Positions 7,342 through 13,836 of a stretch of 32,499 nucleotides of DNA are shown here, in pieces. The notes below the pieces were generated by a model. It was not told the DNA's origin and did not search any database. It saw only the letters and a list, made by a program, of their open reading frames with translations. The stretch is from contig CAYVDJ010000061.1 in the NCBI GenBank assembly GCA_964450755.1, positions 1 through 32,499 of the forward strand. Direction: 5' to 3'. Every line of letters begins with the position of its first letter. Positions within the stretch are counted from its first letter, which is position 1. Source of the DNA: JAADDG01 sp964450755 (lineage in GTDB: Bacteria > Campylobacterota > Campylobacteria > Campylobacterales > JAADDG01). The position numbers and the translations under genes are program-made.

Positions 7342-7417
7342 GACCCGTTAGCTCAGCCGGTAGAGCATCTCCCTTTTAAGGAGGTGGCCGTTGGTTCGAA
7401 TCCAACACGGGTCACCA
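7342..7417 (+). tRNA. tRNA-Lys (TTT)
   Basis: This 76-base cloverleaf has acceptor arms GACCCGT (7342-7348) and ACGGGTC (7407-7413), discriminator A, and CCA encoded at 7415-7417. The anticodon loop CTTTTAA gives anticodon TTT. The TTCGAAT T-loop is present. It is the first of four tightly spaced tRNAs behind a consensus promoter. Confidence 0.98.
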
Positions 7418-7431
7418 TTTTAAAGATAAAA

Positions 7432-7507
7432 GACCCCATCGTCTAGTGGCCCAGGACCCCGCCCTTTCACGGCGGTAACAGGGGTTCAAATCCCCTTGGG
7501 GTCGCCA
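7432..7507 (+). tRNA. tRNA-Glu (TTC)
   Basis: This 76-base cloverleaf has acceptor arms GACCCCA and TGGGGTC, discriminator G and encoded CCA. The loop CTTTCAC in a GC-rich anticodon stem gives anticodon TTC. The T-arm reads AGGGGTTCAAATCCCCT. It lies 14 bases after tRNA-Lys. Confidence 0.98.
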
Positions 7508-7515
7508 TCTTTTCC

Positions 7516-7591
7516 GGTCGCTTAGCTCAGTTGGTAGAGCGCTAGCCTTACAAGCTGGATGTCAGAAGTTCGAGTCTTCTAGCGACCACCA
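7516..7591 (+). tRNA. tRNA-Val (TAC)
   Basis: This 76-base cloverleaf has acceptor arms GGTCGCT and AGCGACC, discriminator A and encoded CCA. The loop CTTACAA gives anticodon TAC. The T-loop is TTCGAGT. It lies eight bases after tRNA-Glu. Confidence 0.98.
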
Positions 7592-7606
7592 TTTTTTACT
7601 TCATGC

Positions 7607-7683
7607 GCGGCGGTAGTTTAGTTGGTTAGAATACCGGCCTGTCACGCCGGGGGTCGCGAGTTCGAGTCTCGTCCGCCGCGCCA
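7607..7683 (+). tRNA. tRNA-Asp (GTC)
   Basis: This 77-base cloverleaf has acceptor arms GCGGCGG and CCGCCGC, discriminator G and encoded CCA. The loop CTGTCAC gives anticodon GTC. It is the last gene of the cluster. No intrinsic terminator is evident in the 23 bases before the convergent TSUP gene ends. Confidence 0.98.
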
Positions 7684-7706
7684 CTTTAAATCAGGATTTC
7701 ACACCT

Positions 7707-8438
7707 TTATATCAAAGAAAATATCAACTTCACAGCCAACATATACAAAATAACAGCTATCACCTTTTTGATCTGTTTTTGGGTCAGTTTGACATGTAAA
7801 ATATGATTGCCTATATATGCGCCTATCAAAGCTCCAAATGCTACGCTAAAGAGCATAAGATAATCCATTTTCACAAAACTGGCATAGCTCAAAAAAGAGC
7901 TGAATGCAGAAAACGGAACAACAAAACTCACAGCAACCGCCACTTTTTTGGGTTCAAAACCCAAAAGCACCAAAAGAGGCAAGAGCATATTGCCTCCTCC
8001 GACTCCCAACAGTCCCGCCACTGTACCTACAAAGATTCCCAAAACCCCCAAAATCCAGGCTTTTTGAAAATGGGCTTTTGGTTCTCTTTTGAAAAAGAGC
8101 ATCATCGAAGCACTAAAAATCAAAAAAAACGCAAAAAGAGCTTTTACCAAAGACTCATCCACAAAACGGGAAAGCTGTGCGCCAAGCGGGGCAAAGATCA
8201 ACAAAGCAAGAGCCAGAGGAAAGGCAAACTTTACATCCAAAACCTTTCTTTTTAAATTAAGCATGGTGGATGTAAAAGTTGTTATAAAACCTCCAAAAAG
8301 CCCTACGGCTTTGGCAAGATTAAAATCCACTCCGATCATATGAAGTATCGGGATAACTGCCACTCCGGCTCCTGCTCCCGCCATCGAAAACAAAATGGAC
8401 AAAACAAGAGTTATCAAAAAATAGATAAAATATTCCAA
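7707..8438 (-). CDS. TSUP (TauE/SafE) family sulfite/sulfonate-type transporter
   Basis: This 243-residue protein is almost wholly hydrophobic, with about seven or eight membrane helices. It has the two-fold repeat of the TSUP family: a glycine-rich first motif near the N-terminus (GAGAGVAVIPIL) and its partner GLLGVGGGNMLLPLL in the middle. Members move sulfite, sulfonates, sulfoacetate or related organic anions across the inner membrane, usually outward. The substrate cannot be read from sequence. The start is TTG 8438, preceded by AGAGGT seven bases upstream; no better ATG is available near the conserved N-terminal helix. It lies 12 bases after moeA, so it is probably the third gene of the molybdopterin operon. 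This hints at a link to a molybdenum-dependent sulfur enzyme encoded elsewhere (inference). Confidence 0.88.
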   Translation of the reverse strand: MEYFIYFLITLVLSILFSMAGAGAGVAVIPILHMIGVDFNLAKAVGLFGGFITTFTSTMLNLKRKVLDVKFAFPLALALLIFAPLGAQLSRFVDESLVKALFAFFLIFSASMMLFFKREPKAHFQKAWILGVLGIFVGTVAGLLGVGGGNMLLPLLVLLGFEPKKVAVAVSFVVPFSAFSSFLSYASFVKMDYLMLFSVAFGALIGAYIGNHILHVKLTQKQIKKVIAVILYMLAVKLIFSLI

Positions 8439-8450
8439 AATTTATACCTC

Positions 8451-9644
8451 TTATATGAAGATGATATCTATCAACTCACCCTCTTTAACACTGCCTCTTT
8501 TTTCATCTATGATGGCAAGTGCATCGCTTTTTGACATTGACAAAAAGTTTGAAGTCTGTTGAGAGAGCGCATTTTTGGCAAAAATCCTGCCATCTTCATA
8601 CTCAAGATTCACCCTCACAAAATCCACCCTTTTCTCTTTTGACCTGATCGCCTCTTTTGCTGCTGCTTGAACGGTTTTGTTTTTATACTCTTTCAATCCG
8701 CCGCTTTTTTTTACGGCAGGAAGCAGAAAATCATAAGCATTTACAAGCAGTGCCGAAGGATATCCGGGCAGTCCAAAAAAGAGTTTCTCACCCTTTTGCC
8801 CAAAGATCAAAGGGCGCCCCGGACGAATATTGGTTGTTGTAAATCTAACATCAAGTCCAATCTTTGCGGCGATATCTTTTGTAAAATCATATTTGCCTTT
8901 GGAAGCTCCTCCGCTGCTTAGAAGGATATCATTCTCTTTCAGTGCCGATGAAAAAAGAGAAGCCATACTTTTTGGATCATCTTTGACTTTTCCGTAGTAG
9001 GTGATATCGGCAAAATCGTTCAGCATACCTTTTAGGATATAGAGATTTACATTTTTGACACCGGCTTTATCACTCTCTTCCCACGGCTCTTTTACCTCGT
9101 CTCCTGTTACTATGATACCGATTTTTGGTTTTGTATAGACTTTTATCAGATAATATCCCAAATTTGCAAGAAGGGATACCTTTTTATAATCAAGCATTTG
9201 ACCTTTTTGCAAGATAACCTCTCCTTTTGTTATCTCACTTCCGGCAAAATTGATAAGGTCTCCTTTTTTGGGAGATTTTTTGATAACAACTTCATCTCCC
9301 GTTACCTCCGTATCCTCTATCCTCACAGCCGTATCGGCGCCTTTTGGGATAACTCCGCCGGTCATCACAAAAACAGCTTCACCCTCTTTTACCTCTTTTT
9401 CTCTCCTGTCTCCGGCTTTGCTCTCTGCTGTGATTTTAAGTTTTACAGGATAGCTCTTTATACCTTCCATACAGAAAGAGAAACCGTCAATCGCGCTTTT
9501 ATCAGACTCTGGAATATCATATTTTGCAAAAATATCCTCTGCCAAAATCCTGTTGTAAGCATTTTCAAGCGTTACAACTTCCATGGATTTAAGACATACC
9601 GAATCTAAAATAACCTTTTTGGCATCATCTCTTGTTATCTTCAT
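8451..9644 (-). CDS. moeA: Molybdopterin molybdenumtransferase
   Basis: This 397-residue cytoplasmic enzyme inserts molybdate into adenylated molybdopterin, the last common step of molybdenum cofactor synthesis. The N-terminal MoeA block YDIPESDKSAIDGFSF is present. It is followed by the beta-rich domain, the MPT-binding fold (GIIVTGDEV, LLSSGGASKGKYD, IRPGRPLIFG, FGLPGYPSALLV) and the C-terminal beta-barrel domain. Length is normal. ATG 9644 overlaps the preceding gene's stop (ATGA), so the two are probably coupled. The upstream gene encodes a second molybdopterin-binding protein and the downstream gene a TSUP exporter. Cofactor users could include the periplasmic nitrate reductase or polysulfide reductases common in this phylum, but none lies in the window. 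Confidence 0.95.
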   Translation of the reverse strand: MKITRDDAKKVILDSVCLKSMEVVTLENAYNRILAEDIFAKYDIPESDKSAIDGFSFCMEGIKSYPVKLKITAESKAGDRREKEVKEGEAVFVMTGGVIPKGADTAVRIEDTEVTGDEVVIKKSPKKGDLINFAGSEITKGEVILQKGQMLDYKKVSLLANLGYYLIKVYTKPKIGIIVTGDEVKEPWEESDKAGVKNVNLYILKGMLNDFADITYYGKVKDDPKSMASLFSSALKENDILLSSGGASKGKYDFTKDIAAKIGLDVRFTTTNIRPGRPLIFGQKGEKLFFGLPGYPSALLVNAYDFLLPAVKKSGGLKEYKNKTVQAAAKEAIRSKEKRVDFVRVNLEYEDGRIFAKNALSQQTSNFLSMSKSDALAIIDEKRGSVKEGELIDIIFI

Positions 9645-10636
9645 CGAATATCCTTTACAGACTCCAAAAGTCCTCCGTGAGCTCTTGAAATCACCTCTTC
9701 TTTGCTGATCTTCTCACCGATCAAAAATCTCGGAAGCCACAGATCAAAAGCGGTCTTTTTGAAAAAAAGCGCAGCAGCAGGTACAGCGGCTATGGGAGTA
9801 TCTCCTATCCACCCCATTGTCAGCATGTTTCCGGGCTGTATCGGATTGCCTCTGATAAAATTCTCAACTCCCGCATCAAAAATTGCCTTGTAGGTTACAT
9901 CGTCGGGATCCACCGATGTTCCGCCTGTCAGGATAACAAGATCATACCTGTTTGCAAATTCGATAATTTTATCCCTGATCTGTTTTTGGTCATCTGGTAA
10001 AACCGCCTTCTCTTCTATATCGCAAAGAAGCTCGGAGAGTTTGGGTTTGAGTTTGTCATAAAATTTGTCTTTTATTCTGCCGTGATAAACCTCGTTACCA
10101 GTTACGATAAGCCCCGCTTTTTTGGGAGTAAAAGGAACAACTCTCAAAATTCCCCCTTTTGCTGTTTTTACAGCCTCTTCAACATCCTTTTTGGGAGAGG
10201 TAAGAGATATGATCCTCACAGCGGCAAGTTTATCTCCCTTCTTGACTACACTGTTATTATAGATGGTAGGCATGGAAGGCTCACCGATACTGTTAAAATC
10301 AAAAAGCTTTTTGACATCTATCTTACAGACTCCGTAAGCATCGGAAAAGATGGTAATCTTTCCCTCTTTTGGCTCTTTGCTTGTATAGGTATTCTCTCCC
10401 GCCGCAGCACTTGAGAGCATCTTTGCCGCATCGTTTTCATGAATCTCATCACTTCCTATTTCAAAGATATAGATATGATCTTTACCCACTCTTTTTAATC
10501 TCTCTATATCCTCTTCTCTTATCAGATGACCTTTTTTAAATATCCTTCCTTTAAATCCTTTGTCCGGATCAACTTCTGTAATGTCATGAAGGAGTATCTC
10601 TCCCACAGCATCTTCGACTTTTACTATCTTTGCCAA
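9641..10636 (-). CDS. Molybdopterin-binding protein (MoeA/MogA-like fold)
   Basis: This 331-residue protein is paired with moeA. The C-terminal half (about residues 175-300) is a MogA/MoaB/CinA-type molybdopterin-binding domain: GLIVTGNEVYHG, then LVILTGGTSVDPDD, then IQPGNMLTMGWIGDTPIAAVPAA. The N-terminal half (MAKIVKVEDAVGEILLHDITEV) resembles the first segment of MoeA-like proteins but lacks the full MoeA DKSAxDG block. It may bind or adenylate molybdopterin, or deliver it to a target enzyme; the exact reaction is unknown to me. The start is TTG 10636, with AAAGGAG upstream. Related proteins often sit beside moeA in Campylobacterota and sulfate reducers (recollection). It is the first gene of its operon. 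Confidence 0.85.
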   Translation of the reverse strand: MAKIVKVEDAVGEILLHDITEVDPDKGFKGRIFKKGHLIREEDIERLKRVGKDHIYIFEIGSDEIHENDAAKMLSSAAAGENTYTSKEPKEGKITIFSDAYGVCKIDVKKLFDFNSIGEPSMPTIYNNSVVKKGDKLAAVRIISLTSPKKDVEEAVKTAKGGILRVVPFTPKKAGLIVTGNEVYHGRIKDKFYDKLKPKLSELLCDIEEKAVLPDDQKQIRDKIIEFANRYDLVILTGGTSVDPDDVTYKAIFDAGVENFIRGNPIQPGNMLTMGWIGDTPIAAVPAAALFFKKTAFDLWLPRFLIGEKISKEEVISRAHGGLLESVKDIR

Positions 10637-10676
10637 ATTACTATTCTCCTTTGTTTTATTGTAAAAAAATTTGATT

Positions 10677-10705
10677 ATTATACATTATTTTCAAAAACAC
10701 CCCAA
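10677..10705 (-). promoter_or_regulatory. Candidate promoter of the molybdopterin operon
   Basis: On the minus strand, TTGGGG (10705-10700) and a perfect TATAAT (10682-10677) are 17 bases apart. The -35 match is only partial. It sits at the 3' end of the patatin gene and would give a leader of about 34 bases containing AAAGGAG before the TTG start. Confidence 0.4.
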
Positions 10706-11437
10706 CCAATACTCCCTGTCTTTTTTGGCTTTTTGCAAACCCGCTTTATATATCCTGTCAAAATTTTTGGTATCGAAGATGGAAAATTCTCCGCACTCTT
10801 GAATCTCCACAAATTTATCCGATTTGTCTTTTGAATATTTTATATTTGAATTTAAAAGTATAAAAGCGGCTCTGTAAAAATTGGCAAAAAAGGAATTTTT
10901 CAGCCTCAAAGGAGGATTGACATTGATACAGAGTGTAAAATCGCTTTTTAAACAGGGAGTTACGGGAAGATTATCACTAAAACCGCCGTCTATAAAAAGT
11001 CTGTCTTCTATCATGTAGGGTTCAAAAAGAGGTATCAAAGAGCATGAAGCCATCAAACAGTGGGCAAGTTGTCCGCTGTTTATATAAAGAGTCTCATAAC
11101 TCTCATAATCGGTTACACAGACAAAAAGTTTTTTCTCCAAATCATCAAAACTCTTTAAACCGTACTCATCTTCCAAGAACAAAACAGCTTTTTTTAGATG
11201 AAAAAGAGAATTTCTTTTGAAATTGAATTTAATAAGTTTTTTAAAATTTATCTTTTTTATGATCTGATATGCTTCAAAAGGATCATAACCTTTTGCCAAA
11301 AAAGCCGCCACCAAAGCTCCACCGCTTGATCCGCTAAAGAGATCAAACTCTATTCCCATCTCTTTTAGATATGAGACATATCCAAGCTGAGCCACACATC
11401 TCGCCCCTCCTCCACTTAAAATGAGAGCTTTTTTCAT
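10691..11437 (-). CDS. Patatin-like phospholipase family protein
   Basis: This 248-residue protein is a minimal patatin domain. The oxyanion motif SGGGARCVAQLG is at 8-19, the nucleophile elbow GSSGG at 36-40 (catalytic Ser38) and the catalytic aspartate in DGG at 150-152. The Ser-Asp dyad of lipid acyl hydrolases is therefore intact. No signal peptide is visible, so it probably acts at the inner face of the membrane on phospholipids or lysophospholipids. Length fits the small bacterial RssA/YchK-like group. ATG 11437 is preceded by AAAAAGGAG. It lies about 100 bases after lpxB, with a strong dyad in between, so it may be transcribed separately from that operon. The substrate is not predictable. 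Confidence 0.9.
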   Translation of the reverse strand: MKKALILSGGGARCVAQLGYVSYLKEMGIEFDLFSGSSGGALVAAFLAKGYDPFEAYQIIKKINFKKLIKFNFKRNSLFHLKKAVLFLEDEYGLKSFDDLEKKLFVCVTDYESYETLYINSGQLAHCLMASCSLIPLFEPYMIEDRLFIDGGFSDNLPVTPCLKSDFTLCINVNPPLRLKNSFFANFYRAAFILLNSNIKYSKDKSDKFVEIQECGEFSIFDTKNFDRIYKAGLQKAKKDREYWLGCF

Positions 11438-11468
11438 TTTTAAATCTCCTTTTTACCAAAGCAAAGCT

Positions 11469-11482
11469 TCGCCTGTCGGCGA
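11469..11482. repeat. Short GC-rich hairpin between lpxB and the patatin gene
   Basis: TCGCC-TGTC-GGCGA forms a five-pair stem with a four-base loop, next to a longer AT-rich dyad. The local wording (AAGCTTCGCC before, GGCGAGAATGAAA after) looks like an interspersed REP-type repeat rather than ordinary spacer. No U-tract follows on either strand, so it is not a standard terminator. Confidence 0.4.
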
Positions 11483-11483
11483 G

Positions 11484-11540
11484 AATGAAACCCTCATATT
11501 TTCATTTTTATTTGAGTTTTTGTAATATGAGAGTTTCATT
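11484..11540 (-). repeat. 17-bp inverted repeat after lpxB
   Basis: Bases 11484-11500 (AATGAAACCCTCATATT) and 11524-11540 (AATATGAGAGTTTCATT) pair over 17 positions with one mismatch, leaving a 23-base AT-rich loop. The right arm covers the lpxB stop codon. As an RNA on the minus strand it would close off the lpxB transcript, as a stabiliser or weak terminator. There is no long U-run after it. Confidence 0.75.
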
Positions 11541-12561
11541 TTTTTATTAATCTATCCAGATTTTTTGCACTCGGATATTTTAAAATATCCCTTAACTGCT
11601 TTGCTTTTTGCAAAAATATTTTCGGATCATTTTTATGATACTCTTTTAAAAGATTGTTTTTGTTTACATCTTCTTGAAAAAACTCTTTATGCAAAGGCTC
11701 TTTGTTATAAAAATCCAAGATGATATTGGCAAGTCCCGCATATTTTAGTTTTACAAATCTTTTTGCTATCCAGTAATCCAAAGCCTTTGCTTTGTAAACC
11801 AAAACAAACGGCACTCCTATCAAAGCAGCCTCCAAAGTCGCCGTTCCGGAGCATACAAAAGCAAAATCACTTTGACAGAGAGTTTTATGAGTATCTCTTG
11901 ATATCTCAAAATCTTCAATATCTCCGTAAAACTCCTCTATTGTTTTATCATCAAAACTTTTGGGAATAACCAAAACCTTTTTGGCATCTATCTCTTTTGC
12001 CGTCTCTTTGAAAACTCTCATCAAAGATTTTATCTCACTTCTTCTGCTTCCGGGCAAAAACGCCACTTTTTTGGCAGATGAAGGCTCTTTTTTTACCACT
12101 TCTATCTCATCTAACAAAGGATTGCCGACATAAACGGCACGATTATAGTATCTTGTTTCAAAAGGCATGATAGATGCCAGTTTATCGCAATATCTCTCAA
12201 CCTTTGCAACTCTTTTCTCTTTCCACGCCCAAACCTGCGGAAGGATATAGTATATGATCTCTTTTTTCGGAAATCTCTTTTTTATAGCCTTTGCAAGAGG
12301 CAGATTGAAAGCCGGAGAGTCTATCAAAAGCACTCTATCGACTTTTTCTGAGAGCTGTACCATCTGATTGATGGCTCTTTTTGCCATCATAATCTTTGGC
12401 AGAACATCCAAAAAACCCATTACACTAAAATCACTTGAAGGGTAGAGGGGAGAGCCGAACTTTTTATCAAATATCCCCTCTATCTCATACTCTCCCACCC
12501 TCAAAAGAGGTTCAAGATGACTATTTGCCGAAGCTTCAAGAGCCGATACCAAAAGTTTCAC
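11536..12561 (-). CDS. lpxB: Lipid-A-disaccharide synthase
   Basis: This 341-residue GT19 glycosyltransferase joins UDP-2,3-diacylglucosamine and lipid X to make the lipid A disaccharide at the inner membrane. Visible family blocks are the N-terminal SALEASANSHLEPLL segment, DSPAFNLPLAKAIKK, ILPQVWAWKEKRV, LPGSRRSEIK and the nucleotide-sugar site CSGTATLEAALIGVPFVLVYK. It is shorter than the usual 360-390 residues, a common state in Campylobacterota. The start is GTG 12561, in a GTGA overlap with the permease stop; the first codons encode the conserved strand, so a later start would damage the fold. It confirms a lipopolysaccharide-type outer membrane. A strong dyad overlaps its stop codon. 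Confidence 0.95.
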   Translation of the reverse strand: MKLLVSALEASANSHLEPLLRVGEYEIEGIFDKKFGSPLYPSSDFSVMGFLDVLPKIMMAKRAINQMVQLSEKVDRVLLIDSPAFNLPLAKAIKKRFPKKEIIYYILPQVWAWKEKRVAKVERYCDKLASIMPFETRYYNRAVYVGNPLLDEIEVVKKEPSSAKKVAFLPGSRRSEIKSLMRVFKETAKEIDAKKVLVIPKSFDDKTIEEFYGDIEDFEISRDTHKTLCQSDFAFVCSGTATLEAALIGVPFVLVYKAKALDYWIAKRFVKLKYAGLANIILDFYNKEPLHKEFFQEDVNKNNLLKEYHKNDPKIFLQKAKQLRDILKYPSAKNLDRLIKK

Positions 12562-13835
12562 CGATATCCTTTTTTAATCAAATGATAGATAATAAAAGTC
12601 AAAACAACCGTTATATAAACACAAGCTATATCATAAAGTGTTTTGGGCTGATGGTTATACAGATAAAAGATCATAAGAGATATCGTTATACTCATAAATA
12701 TAATCGATGAAATTATGATGAAAATATTGGAATTTGTACTTTTATAAAATTTCAGATTTGCAACAGCCACACAAAGAGAGACAATCAAAAATGTCATACT
12801 CGAAAAACTCACTATCGCATCCAAATGACCAAAAACAATAAACAAAGACGAGATCAAAAACATAAAAAAAAGCGCATTTTGAGGAATAAGTTTTTTGTCC
12901 ATTTTTGCAAAGACTTGAGGAAAAACCCTGTCTTTTGCGATATCCGCCATCATCCTGCTTGCTCCAAACATCGTACCATTGATGGCTGAACTTGTGGCAA
13001 ACATAGCCGCTATCGAAGCCAAAACAAATCCGTATTGACCAAATATCGGTTTTAAGGCTTCCGCTACCGCATACTCTTTTGATGCTTTTATCTGCTGAGG
13101 AGTCAAAATACCCAAAACTGTAACGGCCAAAACAATATATATAAGAGTAACAACAGCTATTGAGATAAATATCGCTCTTTTGATATCCTTTTGTGGATTT
13201 ATACTCTCTTTGACGGAGTTTGTAACAAGCTGAAATCCCTCATACGCTACAAATACGATAGCTCCGCTTAAAAAAACATTTGTATATCCTTTATCAAAAA
13301 GAGGAGTAAAATGGCTCTTTTGGATAAAAAACACTCCCGCTGTTCCCATTAAAAACATAATGAAAACTTTGATATAGACAAGCAAATCTTCACTCTCTCC
13401 TGCCGCTTTTACACCTCGAAGATTGATATATAAAAAAAGAGCCAAAATACCCAAAGCCAATATCGTTCTAACTGTATAACTGTTCTCAAAATCCAAAACC
13501 GCCGCACTGTAAGCACCGAATGTATAGGCATAAAGCGCCAAAGTGCCTATATAACCTATGATGACACTCCACCCTACAAGTCCGGCTATAAAAGGATATT
13601 TTGGAAATGCGGCTTTAAGATATGTATAACTTGCTCCATCCTCCCTAAACAAAAGAGCCAATTTAGAGTAGTTATATCCTGCAAAAGCGGCAATAATACC
13701 GCCCATAACAAAAACAAAAGGTGTTGCATGTCCGCTGATACTGTCGGCAACACCGATAACGGAAAAAATCCCTCCTCCTATCATAGAACCTATCGCAATG
13801 GCGATAAGCTCTCTTAGTCCAAGTTTCTCTTTCAT
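12558..13835 (-). CDS. APC superfamily amino acid permease
   Basis: This 425-residue integral membrane protein has about twelve helices. The first helix carries the APC signature IAIGSMIGGGIFSVIG, which forms the broken helix that holds the substrate backbone. FVAYEGFQLVTNSVKE (around residue 195) and SSAINGTMFGASRM are further family blocks. It is a secondary transporter, probably for an amino acid or amine, and the specific solute is not readable. The start ATG 13835 is one base past the nrdA stop, and the end overlaps lpxB, so it sits inside the purB-nrdA-lpxB transcription unit. That placement does not explain its function. Confidence 0.9.
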   Translation of the reverse strand: MKEKLGLRELIAIAIGSMIGGGIFSVIGVADSISGHATPFVFVMGGIIAAFAGYNYSKLALLFREDGASYTYLKAAFPKYPFIAGLVGWSVIIGYIGTLALYAYTFGAYSAAVLDFENSYTVRTILALGILALFLYINLRGVKAAGESEDLLVYIKVFIMFLMGTAGVFFIQKSHFTPLFDKGYTNVFLSGAIVFVAYEGFQLVTNSVKESINPQKDIKRAIFISIAVVTLIYIVLAVTVLGILTPQQIKASKEYAVAEALKPIFGQYGFVLASIAAMFATSSAINGTMFGASRMMADIAKDRVFPQVFAKMDKKLIPQNALFFMFLISSLFIVFGHLDAIVSFSSMTFLIVSLCVAVANLKFYKSTNSNIFIIISSIIFMSITISLMIFYLYNHQPKTLYDIACVYITVVLTFIIYHLIKKGYR

Positions 13836-13836
13836 G

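Noticed and set aside
7803..8343. Several plus-strand frames opposite the TSUP gene
   Set aside because: They are antisense shadows. The minus-strand protein has clear TSUP motifs and they do not.
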